From assembly GCF_050948175.1 (NCBI RefSeq), contig NW_027490168.1, positions 868,001-932,000 of the forward strand: a DNA stretch of 64,000 bases, read 5' to 3'. Source of the stretch: Xylocopa sonorina (lineage: Eukaryota; Arthropoda; Insecta; Hymenoptera; Apidae). Each line of letters starts with the position of its first letter. The first letter of the stretch is position 1. Made by a program: the position numbers and the translations under genes. This document shows, piece after piece, positions 24,347-37,728 of the stretch. A model generated the notes under the pieces. That model saw nothing but the letters and a program-made list of their open reading frames with translations, ran no database searches and had not been told where the DNA came from.

Positions 24347-26626
24347 ACCATGAAACATAGGAATGCGATGCGATATCGCGTTCTAAGAAGCATTAGAACC
24401 CTATTGCTACGATACGTAGACATTTGCAAACGCTATTTCCTTGCAAGGAAGTGTTGCATTTACATTCATTTGATGTGTAGACGAGGAATACATAACACTT
24501 CGTAAATCATATTACATCTTACCATGAAACATAGAAATGAGATGCGATATCGCGTCTTAAGAAGCATTAGAAGTCTATTGCTACGATACGTAGACATCTG
24601 CAAACGCTATTTCTTTGCAAGGAAGTGTCGCATTTACATTCATTTGTAGTGTAGACGAGGAATACATAACACTTCGCAAATCATATTATATCTTACCATG
24701 AAACATAGAAATGCGATGCGATATCGCGTTTTAAGAAGCATTAGAACCCTATTGCCACTATACGTAGACATTTGCAAACGCTATTTCCTTGCAAGGAAGT
24801 GTCGCATTTACATTCATTTGAAGTGTAGACGAGGAATACATAACACTTCGCAAATCATATTATATCTTTCCATGAAACATAGAAATGAGATGCCATATCG
24901 CGTTTTTAGAAGCATTAGAACTCTATTGCTACGATACCTAGACATCTGCAAACGCTATTTCCTTGCAAGGAAGTGTCGCATTTACATTCATTTGAATCGT
25001 AGACGAGGAATGCATAACACCTCGCAATGAATATTATATATTATCATGAAACATGAATATGAGATGCAATATCTCGTTTTAAGAAGCATTTGAACTCTAT
25101 TGCTACGATACCTAGACATCTGCAAACGCTATTTCCTTTCAAGGAAGTGTCGCATTTACATTCATTTGAAGTGTAGACGAGGAATACATAACACCTCGCA
25201 AATCATATTATATATTACCATGAAACATAGAAATGAGATGCGATATCGCGTTTTAAGAAGCATTAGAACCCTATTGCTACGATAGGTAGACATCTGCAAA
25301 CGCTAATTCCTAGCAAGGAAATGTCGCATTTACATTCATTTGAAGTGTAGACGAGGAATACATTACACTTCGCAAATCATATTATATCCTACCATGAAAC
25401 ATAGAAATGAGATGCGATATCGCGTTTTAAGAAGCATTAGAAATCTATTGCTACGATTCGTAAACATCTGCAAACGCTAATTCTTTGCAAGGAAGTGTCG
25501 CATTTACATTCATTTGAACTGTAGACGAGGAATACATAACACTTCGCAAATCATATTCTATCTTATCATGAAACATAGAAATGCGATGCGATATCGCGAT
25601 TTCAGAAGCATTAGAACCCTATTGCTACGATACGTAGACATCTGCAAAAGCTATTTCCTTGCTAGGAAGTGTCGCATTTACATTCATTTGAAGTGTAGAC
25701 GAGGAATACATAACACTTCGCAAATCATATTATATCTTACCATGAAACATAGAAATGAGATACGATATGGCGTTGTAAGAATCATAAGAACACTATTGCT
25801 ACGACACGTAGACATCTGCAAACGCTATTTCCTACCAAGGAAGTGTCGCATTTACATTCATATGAAGTGTAGACGAGGAATACATAACACTTCGCAAATC
25901 ATATTATATCTTATCATGAAACATAGAAATGCGATGCGATATCGCGATTTAAGAAGCATTAGAACCCTATTGCTACGATACGTAGACATCTGCAAAAGCT
26001 ATTTCCTTGCTAGGAAGTGTTGCATTTACATTCATTTGAAGTGTAGACGAGGAATACATAACACTTCGCAAATCATATTATACCTTACCATGAAACATAG
26101 AAATGAGATACGATATCGCGTTGTAAGAATCATAAGAACACTATTGCTACGATACGTAGACATCTGCAAACGCTATTTCCTACCAAGGAAGTGTCGCATT
26201 TACATTCATATGAAGTGTAGACGAGGAATACATAACACTTCGCAAATCATATTATATCTTACCATGAAACATAGAAATGTGATGCGATATCGCGTTTTAA
26301 GAAGCATTAGAACTCTATTGCTACGATAGGTAGACATCTTCAAACGCTATTTCCTAGCAAGGAAATGTCGCATTTACATTCATTTGAAGTGTAGACGAGG
26401 AATACATAACACTTCGCAAATCATATTACATCTTACCATGAAACATAGAAATGAGATGCGATATCGCGTTTTAAGAAGCATTAGAAATCTATTGCTACGA
26501 TACGTAGACATCTGGAAACGCCATTTCTTTGCAAGGAAGTGTCGCATTTACATTCATTTGAAGTGTAGACCAGGAATACATAACACTTCGCAAATCATAT
26601 TCTATCTTACCATGAAACATAGAAAT
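23951..26626 (+). repeat. 44-monomer-offset duplication, copy 2
   Basis: Near-identical to 16,295-18,970, overlapping the end of 14-mer unit b. The intervening 5 kb contains the tandem 14-mers, so the simplest history is one large in-register duplication of about 44 monomers, or a 30-monomer duplication later enlarged by the 14-mer event. Confidence 0.88.
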
Positions 26627-29065
26627 GAGATGCGATATCGCGTTTTAAGAAGCATTAGATTTCTATTGCTACGACAGGTAGACATCTGCAAACGCTATTT
26701 CCTACCAAGGATGTGTCGCATTTACATTCATTTGAAGTGTAGACGAGGAATACATAACACATCGCAAATCATATTATATCTTTCCATGCAACATAGAAAT
26801 GAGATGCCATATCTCGTTTTTAGAAGCATTAGAACTCTATTGCTACGATACCTAGACATCTGCAAACGCTATTTCCTTGCAAGGAAGTGTCGCATTTACA
26901 TTCATTTGAATCGTAGACGAGGAATGCATAACACTTCGCAATGAATATTATATATTATCATGAAACATGAATATGAGATGCAATATCTCGTTTTAAGAAG
27001 CATTTGAACTCTATCGCTGCGATACCTAGACATCTGCAGACGCTATTTCCTTGCAAGGATGTGTCGCATTTACATTCATATGTAGTGTAGACGAGGAATA
27101 CATAACACTTCGCAAATCATATTATATCTTACCATGAAACATAGAAATGAGATGCGATATCGCGTTTTAAGAAGCATTAGAACCCTATTGCTACGATAGG
27201 TAGACATCTGCAAACGCTATTTCCTAGCAAGGAAATGTCGCATTTACATTCATTTGAAGTGTAGACGAGAAATACATAACACTTCGCAAATCATATTATA
27301 TCTTACCATGAAACATAGAAATGAGATACGATATGGCGTTGTAAGAATCATAAGAACACTATTGCTACGATACGTAGACATCTGCAAACGCTATTTCCTA
27401 CCAAGGAAGTGTCGCATTTACATTCATATGAAGTGTAGACGAGGAATACATAACACTTCGCAAATCATATTATATCTTACCATGAAACATAGAAATGTGA
27501 TGCGATATCGCGTTTTAAGAAGCATTAGAACTCTATTGCTACGATAGGTAGACATCTTCAAACGCTATTTCCTAGCAAGGAAATGTCGCATTTACATTCA
27601 TTTGAAGTGTAGACAAGGAATACATTACACTTCGCAAATCATATTATATCCTACCATGAAACATAGAAATGAGATGCGATATCGCGTTTTAAGAAGCATT
27701 AGTAATCTATTGCTACGACTCGTAAAAATCTGCAAACGCTATTTCTTTGCAAGGAAGTGTCGCATTTACATTCATTTGAAGTGTAGGCGAGGAATACATA
27801 ACACTTCGCAAATCATATTCTATCTTACCATGAAACATAGGAATGCGATGCGATATCGCGTTTTAAGAAGCATTAGAACCCTATTGCTACGATACGTAGA
27901 CATTTGCAAACGCTATTTCCTTGCAAGGAAGTGTTGCATTTACATTCATTTGAAGTGTAGACGAGGAATACATAACACTTCGTAAATCATATTACATCTT
28001 ACCATGAAACATAGAAATGAGATGCGATATCGCGTCTTAAGAAGCATTAGAAGTCTATTGCTACGATACGTAGACATCTGCAAACGCTATTTCTTTGCAA
28101 GGAAGTGTCGCATTTACATTCATTTGAAGTGTAGACGAGGAATACATAACACTTCGCAAATCATATTATATCTTACCATGAAACATAGAAATGAGATGCC
28201 ATATCGCGTTTTAAGCAGCATTAGAACCCTATTGCTACGATAGGTAGACATCTGCAAACGCTATTTCCTAGCAAGGAAATGTCGCATTTACATTCATTTG
28301 TAGTGTAGACGAGGAATACATAACACTTCGCAAATCATATTCTATCTTACCATGAAACATAGAAATGCGATGCGATATCGCGTTTTAAGAAGCATTAGAA
28401 CCCTATTGCTACGATACGTAGACATTTGCAAACGCTATTTCCTTGCAAGGAAATGTCGCATTTACATTCATTTGAATCGTAGACGAGGAATGCATAACAC
28501 TTCGCAATGAATATTATATCTTATCATGAAACATAGAATTGAGATCGATATCGCGTTTTAAGAATCATAAGAACTCCTTTGCTACGATACGTAGACATCT
28601 GCAACCGCTATTTCCTTGCAAGGAAGTGTCGCATTAACATTCATATGAAGTGTAGACGAGGAATACATAACACTTCGCAAATCATATTATATCTTACCAT
28701 GAAACATGGAAATGAGATGCGATATCGCGTTTTAAGAAGCATTAGAACACTATTGCTACGATACGTAGACATCTTCAAACGCTATTTCCTAGCAAGGAAA
28801 TGTCGCATTTACATTCATTTGAAGTGTAGACAAGGAATACATTACACTTCGCAAATCATATTATATCCTACCATGAAACATAGAAATGAGATGCGATATC
28901 GCGTTTTAAGAAGCATTAGTAATCTATTGCTGCGACTCGTAAAAATCTGCAAACGCTATTTCTTTGCAAGGAAGTGTCGCATTTACATTCATTTGAAGTG
29001 TAGGCGAGGAATACATAACACTTCGCAAATCATATTCTATCTTACCATGAAACATAGGAATGCGA
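26627..29065 (+). repeat. Satellite monomers with first gcattagatttc / catgcaacatag block
   Basis: Carries the linked set gcattagatttc + cgacaggtag + ctaccaaggatg + catgcaacatag + gccatatctcg that recurs downstream near 31.0, 33.1, 42.0, 42.5, 45.1, 46.9, 47.4, 50.2 and 50.7 kb. The part 27,400-28,451 matches 34,183-35,234 (offset 6,783 bp). A 4-monomer duplication starts at 28,452: markers at 28,545 recur 695 bp later, the missing base coming from the -1 core. Confidence 0.78.
26801..26815. repeat. Shifted dyad GAGAT-GCCAT-ATCTC in variant core
   Basis: A second core with the same shifted inverted repeat but a GCCAT centre. It occurs in the catgcaacatag monomers near 26.8, 31.15, 33.2, 42.1, 42.6, 45.2, 47.0, 47.5, 50.3 and 50.8 kb. 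The related gagatgccatatcgcg core, common from 6.6 kb onward, has only GAT/ATC left and looks like an intermediate. Confidence 0.8.
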
Positions 29066-31500
29066 TGCGATATCGCGTTTTAAGAAGCATTAGAACCCTA
29101 TTGCTACGATAGGTAGACATCTGCAAACGCTATTTCCTAGCAAGGAAATGTCGCATTTACATTCATTTGAATCGTAGACGAGGAATGCATAACACTTCGC
29201 AATGAATATTATATCTTATCATGAAACATAGAATTGAGATCGATATCGCGTTTTAAGAATCATAAGAACTCCTTTGCTACGATACGTAGACATCTGCAAC
29301 CGCTATTTCCTTGCAAGGAAGTGTCGCATTAACATTCATATGAAGTGTAGACGAGGAATACATAACACTTCGCAAATCATATTATATCTTACCATGAAAC
29401 ATGGAAATGAGATGCGATATCGCGTTTTAAGAAGCATTAGAACACTATTGCTACGATACGTAGACATCTGCAAACGCTATTTCCTACCAAGGAAGTGTCG
29501 CATTTACATTCATATGAAGTGTAGACGAGGATTACATAACACCTCGCAAATCATATTATATCTTACCATGAAACATAGAAGTGAGATGCGATATCGCGTT
29601 TTAAGAAGCATTAGAACCCTATTGCTACGATAGGTAGACATCTGCAAACGCTATTTCCTAGCAAGGAAATGTCGCATTTACATTCATTTGAAGTGTAGCC
29701 GAGGAATACATTACACTTCGCAAATCATATTAAATCCCACCATGAAACATAGAAATGAGATGCGATATCGCGTTTTAAGAAGCATTAGAAATCTATTGCT
29801 ACGATTCGTAGACATCTGCAAACGCTATTTCTTTGCAAGGAAGTGTCGCATTTACATTCATATGAAGTGTAGACGAGGAATACATAACACTTCGCATATC
29901 ATATTATATCTTATCATGAAACATAGAAATGCGATGCGATATCGCGATTTAAGAAGCATTGGAACCCTATTGCTACGATACGTAGACATCTGCAAAAGCT
30001 ATTTCCTTGCTAGGAAGTGTTGCATTTACATTCATTTGAAGTGTAGACGAGGAATACATAACACTTCGCAAATCATATTATATCTTACCATGAAACATAG
30101 AAATGAGATACGATATCGCGTTGTAAGAATCATAAGAACACTATTGCTACGATACGTAGACATCTGCAAACGCTATTTCCTACCAAGGAAGTGTCGCATT
30201 TACATTCATATGAAGTGTAGACGAGGAATACATAACACTTCGCAAATCATATTATATCTTACCATGAAACATAGAAATGTGATGCGATATCGCGTTTTAA
30301 GAAGCATTAGAACTCTATTGCTACGATAGGTAGACATCTTCAAACGCAATTTCCTAGCAAGGAAATGTCGCATTTACATTCATTTGAAGTGTAGACGAGG
30401 AATACATTACACTTCGCAAATCATATTCTATCTTAGCATGAAACATAGAAATGCGATGCGATATCGCGTTTTAAGAAGCATTAGAACCCTATTGCTACGA
30501 TACGTAGACATTTGCAAACGCTATTTCCTTGCAAGGAAGTGTAGCATTTACATTCATTTGAAGTGTAGACGAGGAATACATAACACTTCGCAAATCATAT
30601 TTTATCTTACCATGAAACATAGAAATGCGATGCGATATCGCGTTTTAAGAAGCATTAGAACCCTATTGCTACGATACGTAGACATTTGCAAACGCTATTT
30701 CCTTGCAAGGAAGTGTCGCATTTACATTCATTTGAAGTGTAGACGATGAATACATAACACTTCGCAAATCATATTACATCTTACCATGAAACATAGAAAT
30801 GAGATGCGATATCGCGTTTTAAGAAGCATTAGAAATCTATTGCTACGATACGTAGACATCTGGAAACGCTATTTCTTTGCAAGGAAGTGTCGCATTTACA
30901 TTCATTTGAAGTGTAGACCAGGAATACATAACACTTCGCAAATCATATTCTATCTTACCATGAAACATAGAAATGAGATGCGATATCGCGTTTTAAGAAG
31001 CATTAGATTTCTATTGCTACGACAGGTAGACATCTGCAAACGCTATTTCCTACCAAGGATGTGTCGCATTTACATTCATTTGAAGTGTAGACGAGGAATA
31101 CATAACACATCGCAAATCATATTATATCTTTCCATGCAACATAGAAATGAGATGCCATATCTCGTTTTTAGAAGCATTAGAACTCTATTGCTACGATACC
31201 TAGACATCTGCAAACGCTATTTCCTTGCAAGGAAGTGTCGCATTTACATTCATTTGAATCGTAGACGAGGAATGCATAACACTTCGCAATGAATATTATA
31301 TATTATCATGAAACATGAATATGAGATGCAATATCTCGTTTTAAGAAGCATTTGAACTCTATCGCTGCGATACCTAGACATCTGCAGACGCTATTTCCTT
31401 GCAAGGATGTGTCGCATTTACATTCATATGAAGTGTAGACGAGGAATACATAACACTTCGCAAATCATATTATATCTTACCATGAAACATAGAAATGAGA
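29066..31500 (+). repeat. Second 14-mer HOR family, unit a (2,435 bp)
   Basis: Fourteen monomers, one of them the 173-bp class. Markers gcaaccgctatt, gcattaacattc, gaagtgagatg, gtagccgagg and attaaatcccacc recur 2,435 bp later. Compared with the 19.5-kb 14-mer this is a different set of monomers; only the count coincides. Confidence 0.85.
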
Positions 31501-33587
31501 TGCGATATCGCGTTTTAAGAAGCATTAGAACCCTATTGCTACGATAGGTAGACATCTGCAAACGCTATTTCCTAGCAAGGAAATGTCGCATTTACATTCA
31601 TTTGAATCGTAGACGAGGAATGCATAACACTTCGCAATGAATATTATATCTTATCATGAAACATAGAATTGAGATCGATATCGCGTTTTAAGAATCATAA
31701 GAACTCCTTTGCTACGATACGCAGACATCTGCAACCGCTATTTCCTTGCAAGGAAGTGTCGCATTAACATTCATATGAAGTGTAGACGAGGAATACATAA
31801 CACTTCGCAAATCATATTATATCTTACCATGAATCATGGAAATGAGATGCGATATCGCGTTTTAAGAAGCATTAGAACACTATTGCTACGATACGTAGAC
31901 ATCTGCAAACGCTATTTCCTACCAAGGAAGTGTCGCATTTACATTCATATGAAGTGTAGACGAGGAATACATAACACCTCGCAAATCATATTATATCTTA
32001 CCATGAAACATAGAAGTGAGATGCGATATCGCGTTTTAAGAAGCATTAGAACCCTATTACTACGATAGGTAGACATCTGCAAACGCTATTTCCTAGCAAG
32101 GAAATGTCGCATTTACATTCATTTGAAGTGTAGCCGAGGAATACATTACACTTCGCAAATCATATTAAATCCCACCATGAAACATAGAAATGAGATGCGA
32201 TATCGCGTTCTAAGAAGCATTAGAAATCTATTGCTACGATTCGTAGACATCTGCAAACGCTATTTCTTTGCAAGGAAGTGTCGCATTTACATTCATATGA
32301 AGTGTAGACGAGGAATACATAACACTTCGCAAATCATATTATATCTTATCATGAAACATAGAAATGCGATGCGATATCGCGATTTAAGAAGCATTGGAAC
32401 CCTATTGCTACGATACGTAGACATCTGCAAAAGCTATTTCCTTGCTAGGAAGTGTTGCATTTACATTCATTTGAAGTGTAGACGAGGAATACATAACACT
32501 TCGCAAATCATATTATATCTTACCATGAAACATAGAAATGAGATACGATATCGCGTTGTAAGAATCATAAGAACACTATTGCTACGATACGTAGACATCT
32601 GCAAACGCTATTTCCTACCAAGGAAGTGTCGCATTTACATTCATATGAAGTGTAGACGAGGAATACATAACACTTCGCAAATCATATTATATCTTACCAT
32701 GAAACATAGAAATGTGATGCGATATCGCGTTTTAAGAAGCATTAGAACTCTATTGCTACGATAGGTAGACATCTTCAAACGCTATTTCCTAGCAAGGAAA
32801 TGTCGCATTTACATTCATTTGAAGTGTAGACGAGGAATACATTACACTTCGCAAATCATATTCTATCTTAGCATGAAACATAGAAATGCGATGCGATATC
32901 GCGTTTTAAGAAGCATTAGAAATCTATTGCTACGATACGTAGACATCTGGAAACGCTATTTCTTTGCAAGGAAGTGTCGCATTTACATTCATTTGAAGTG
33001 TAGACCAGGAATACATAACACTTCGCAAATCATATTCTATCTTACCATGAAACATAGAAATGAGATGCGATATCGCGTTTTAAGAAGCATTAGATTTCTA
33101 TTGCTACGACAGGTAGACATCTGCAAACGCTATTTCCTACCAAGAATGTGTCGCATTTACATTCATTTGAAGTGTAGACGAGGAATACATAACACATCGC
33201 AAATCATATTATATCTTTCCATGCAACATAGAAATGAGATGCCATATCTCGTTTTTAGAAGCATTAGAACTCTATTGCTACGATACCTAGACATCTGCAA
33301 ACGCTATTGCCTTGCAAGGAAGTGTCGCATTTACATTCATTTGAATCGTAGACGAGGAATGCATAACACTTCGCAATGAATATTATATATTATCATGAAA
33401 CATGAATATGAGATGCAATATCTCGTTTTAAGAAGCATTTGAACTCTATCGCTGCGATACCTAGACATCTGCAGATGCTATTTCCTTGCAATGATGTGTC
33501 GCATTTACATTCATATGAAGTGTAGACGAGGAATACATAACACTTCGCAAATCATATTATATCTTACCATGAAACATAGAAATGAGA
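31501..33587 (+). repeat. Second 14-mer HOR family, unit b with a two-monomer loss (2,087 bp)
   Basis: Follows unit a with an offset of 2,435 bp to about 32,919 and of 2,087 bp afterwards, so exactly 348 bp (two monomers, about 30,485-30,832 in unit a) are absent. The loss joins a ttagcatg monomer to an atctggaaacg monomer at gcattagaaatc. Confidence 0.85.
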
Positions 33588-34384
33588 TGCGATATCGCGT
33601 TTTATGAAGCATTAGAACCCTATTGCTACGATAGGTAGACATCTGCAAACGCTATTTCCTAGCAAGGAAATGTCGCATTTACATTCATTTGAAGTGTAGC
33701 CGAGGAATACATTACACTTCGCAAATCATATTAAATCCCACCATGAAACATAGAAATGAGATGCGATATCGCGTTTTAAGAAGCATTAGAAATCTATTGC
33801 TACGATTCGTAGACATCTGCAAACGCTATTTCTTTGCAAGGAAGTGTCGCATTTACATTCATATGAAGTGTAGACGAGGAATACATAACACTTCGCAAAT
33901 CATATTATATCTTATCATGAAACATAGAAATGCGATGCGATATCGCGATTTAAGAAGCATTGGAACCCTATTGCTACGATACGTAGACATCTGCAAAAGC
34001 TATTTCCTTGCTAGGAAGTGTTGCATTTACATTCATTTGAAGTGTAGACGAGGAATACATAACACTTCGCAAATCATATTATATCTTACCATGAAACATA
34101 GAAATGAGATACGATATCGCGTTGTAAGAATCATAAGAACACTATTGCTACGATACGTAGACATCTGCAAACGCTATTTCCTACAAAGGAAGTGTCGCAT
34201 TTACATTCATATGAAGTGTAGACGAGGAATACATAACACTTCGCAAATCATATTATATCTTACCATGAAACATAGAAATGTGATGCGATATCGCGTTTTA
34301 AGAAGCATTAGAACTCTATTGCTACGATAGGTAGACATCTTCAAACGCTATTTCCTAGCAAGGAAATGTCGCATTTACATTCAT
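33588..34384 (+). repeat. Second 14-mer HOR family, partial third unit
   Basis: Matches 32,022-32,818 at an offset of 1,566 bp (nine monomers), including gtagccgagg and attaaatccc. It lacks the three leading monomers with the -1 core. Private change: cctacaaaggaag near 34,182. It runs into a segment copied from 27.4-28.45 kb. Confidence 0.8.
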
Positions 34385-35343
34385 TTGAAGTGTAGGCGAG
34401 GAATACATTACACTTCGCAAATCATATTATATCCTACCATGAAACATAGAAATGAGATGCGATATCGCGTTTTAAGAAGCATTAGTAATCTATTGCTACG
34501 ACTCGTAAAAATCTGCAAACGCTATTTCTTTGCAAGGAAGTGTCGCATTTACATTCATTTGAAGTGTAGGCGAGGAATACATAACACTTCGCAAATCATA
34601 TTCTATCTTACCATGAAACATAGGAATGCGATGCGATATCGCGTTTTAAGAAGCATTAGAACCCTATTGCTACGATACGTAGACATTTGCAAACGCTATT
34701 TCCTTGCAAGGAAGTGTTGCATTTACATTCATTTGAAGTGTAGACGAGGAATACATAACACTTCGTAAATCATATTACATCTTACCATGAAACATAGAAA
34801 TGAGATGCGATATCGCGTCTTAAGAAGCATTAGAAGTCTATTGCTACGATACGTAGACATCTGCAAACGCTATTTCTTTGCAAGGAAGTGTCGCATTTAC
34901 ATTCATTTGAAGTGTAGACGAGGAATACATAACACTTCGCAAATCATATTATATCTTACCATGAAACATAGAAATGAGATGCCATATCGCGTTTTAAGAA
35001 GCATTAGAACCCTATTGCTACGATAGGTAGACATCTGCAAACGCTATTTCCTAGCAAGGAAATGTCGCATTTACATTCATTTGTAGTGTAGACGAGGAAT
35101 ACATAACACTTCGCAAATCATATTCTATCTTACCATGAAACATAGAAATGCGATGCGATATCGCGTTTTAAGAAGCATTAGAACCCTATTGCTACGATAC
35201 GTAGACATTTGCAAACGCTATTTCCTTGCAAGGAAGTGTCGCATTTACATTCATTTGAAGTGTAGACGAGGAATACATAACACTTCGCAAATCATATTAC
35301 ATCTTACCATGAAACACAGAAATGAGATGCGATATCGCGTCTT
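34385..35343 (+). repeat. Satellite monomers shared with 27.6-28.45 kb
   Basis: Same order of variants as 27,602-28,451 (cgactcgtaaaaatc, gtaggcgagg, cataggaatgcg, cttcgtaaatc, ttgtagtgtag) at offset 6,783 bp. The copies differ at a few sites, such as aagcagcatt near 28,215 against aagaagcatt here. Confidence 0.8.
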
Positions 35344-35611
35344 AAGAAGCATTAGAACCCTATTGCTACGATAGGTAGACATCTGCAAACGCTATTTCCT
35401 AGCAAGGAAATGTCGCATTTACATTCATTTGAAGTGTAGACGAGGAATACATTACACTTCGCAAATCATATTATATCCTACCATGAAACATAGAAATGTG
35501 ATGCGATATCGCGTTTTAAGAAGCATTAGTAATCTATTGCTACGATTCGTAAAAATCTGCAAACGCTATTTCTTTGCAAGGAAGTGTCGCATTTACATTC
35601 ATTTGAAGTGT

Positions 35612-35633
35612 AGACGTGGAATACACACACTTC
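35612..35633. repeat. -1 bp monomer class (acgtggaatacacacac)
   Basis: Here acgaggaatacataacac is replaced by acgtggaatacacacac, one base shorter. Eleven copies, near 35,615, 37,010, 40,840, 44,670, 46,235, 49,540, 57,365, 59,955, 60,845, 62,235 and 63,105, all in the right 45% of the window. The frame change opens the short minus-strand ORFs found at these places, which I regard as artefacts. Confidence 0.92.
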
Positions 35634-36018
35634 GCAAATCATATTATATCTTACCATGAAACATAGAAATGAGATGCGATATCGCGTTTTAATAAGCATT
35701 AGAACTCTACTGCTACGATAGGTAGACATCTGCAAGCGCTATTTCCTTTCAAGGAAGTGTCGCATTTACATTCATTTGAAGTGTAGACGAGGAATACATA
35801 ACACCTCGCAAATCATATTATATCTTACCATGAAACATAGAAATGAGATGCGATATCGCGTTTTAAGAAGCATTAGAACCCTATTGCTACGATACGTAGA
35901 CATCTGCAAACGCTATTTCCTACCAAGGAAGTGTCGCATTTACATTCATATGAAGTGTAGACGAGGAATACATAACACTTCGCATATCATATTATATCTA
36001 ACCATGAAACATAGAAAT

Positions 36019-36035
36019 GAGATTGCGATATCGCG
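36019..36035. repeat. +1 bp monomer class (gagattgcgatatcgcg core)
   Basis: One extra T in the core gives a 175-bp monomer with GCGATATCGC unchanged. Nine copies: near 36,020, 37,415, 38,285, 39,677, 40,200, 44,027, 45,592, 48,898 and 59,335. None lies left of 36 kb. It shifts the forward reading frame, ending the ORF soon after. Confidence 0.92.
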
Positions 36036-36735
36036 TTTTAAGGAGCATTAGAACCCTATTGCTACGATAGGTAGACATCTGCAAACGCTATTTCCTAGCA
36101 AGGAAATGTCGCATTTACGTTCATTTGAAGTGTAGACGAGGAATACATAACACTTCGCAAATCATATTATATCTTACCATGAAACATAGAAATGAGATGC
36201 GATATCGCGTCTTAAGGAGCATTAGAACTCTATTGCTACGATACGTAGACATCTGCAAATGCTATGTCTTTGCAATGAAGTGTCGCATTTACATTCATTT
36301 GAAGTGTAGACGAGGAATACATAACACTTCGCAAATCATATTCTATCTTACCATGAAACATAGAAATGCGATGCGATATCGCGTTTTAAGAAGCATTAGA
36401 ACCCTATTGCTACGATACGTAGACATTTGCAAACGCTATTTCCTTGCAAGGAAGTGTCGCATTTACATTCATTTGAAGTGTAGACGAGGAATACATAACA
36501 CTTCGCAAATCATATTACATCTTACAATGAAACACAGAAATGAGATGCGATATCGCGTCTTAAGAAGCAATAGAACTCCATTGCTACGATACGTAGACAT
36601 CTGCAAACGCTATTTCTTTGCAAGGAAGTGTCGCATTTACATTCATTTGAAGTGTAGACGAGGAATACATAACACTTCGCAAATCATATTATATCTTACC
36701 ATGAAACATAGAAATGAGATGCCATATCGCGTTTT

Positions 36736-37728
36736 AAGAAGCATTAGAACCCTATTGCTACGATAGGTAGACATCTGCAAACGCTATTTCCTAGCAAGGA
36801 AATGTCGCATTTACATTCATTTGAAGTGTAGACGAGGAATACATTACACTTCGCAAATCATATTATATCCTACCGTGAAACATAGAAATGTGATGCGATA
36901 TCGCGTTTTAAGAAGCATTAGTAATCTATTGCTACGATTCGTAAAAATCTGCAAACGCTATTTCTTTGCAAGGAAGTGTCGCATTTACATTCATTTGAAG
37001 TGTAGACGTGGAATACACACACTTCGCAAATCATATTATATCTTACCATGAAACATAGAAATGAGATGCGATATCGCGTTTTAATAAGCATTAGAACTCT
37101 ACTGCTACGATAGGTAGACATCTGCAAGCGCTATTTCCTTTCAAGGAAGTGTCGCATTTACATTCATTTGAAGTGTAGACGAGGAATACATAACACCTCG
37201 CAAATCATATTATATCTTACCATGAAACATAGAAATGAGATGCGATATCGCGTTTTAAGAAGCATTAGAACCCTATTGCTACGATACGTAGACATCTGCA
37301 AACGCTATTTCCTACCAAGGAAGTGTCGCATTTACATTCATATGAAGTGTAGACGAGGAATACATAACACTTCGCATATCATATTATATCTAACCATGAA
37401 ACATAGAAATGAGATTGCGATATCGCGTTTTAAGAAGCATTAGAACCCTATTGCTACGATAGGTAGACATCTGCAAACGCTATTTCCTAGCAAAGGAAAT
37501 GTCGCATTTACGTTCATTTGAAGTGTAGACGAGGAATACATAACACTTCGCAAATCATATTACATCTTACCATGAAACATAGAAATGAGATGCGATATCG
37601 CGTCTTAAGAAGCATTAGAACTCTATTGCTACGATACGTAGACATCTGCAAATGCTATGTCTTTGCAATGAAGTGTCGCATTTACATTCATTTGAAGTGT
37701 AGACGAGGAATACATAACACTTCGCAAA
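36736..37728 (+). repeat. 8-monomer HOR, partial unit b
   Basis: Second, incomplete copy of the 8-mer, ending near 37,728 where the upstream copy reads catattctatc and this reads catattatatc. It includes the private insertion agcaaaggaaatg near 37,491, the only such A insertion I found in the window. Confidence 0.82.

Larger units (their letters stand above)
35344..36735 (+). repeat. 8-monomer HOR, unit a (1,392 bp)
   Basis: Markers repeat 1,392 bp later: acgtggaatacacacac (35,615/37,007), ttaataagc (35,690/37,082), gcaagcgctatttcctttcaagg, gcatatcatattatatctaacc and gattgcg (36,022/37,414). This is where both the acgtgg -1 class and the gattgcg +1 class first appear in the window. Confidence 0.85.

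Noticed and set aside
35526..35735. Minus-strand ORFs of 69 and 82 codons (here, and near 36.9, 40.7, 44.5, 46.1, 49.4, 57.2, 59.8, 60.8, 62.1 and 63.0 kb)
   Set aside because: Each overlaps an acgtggaatacacacac monomer, whose 1-bp loss joins two open stretches of the reverse strand. They are copies of the same accident.
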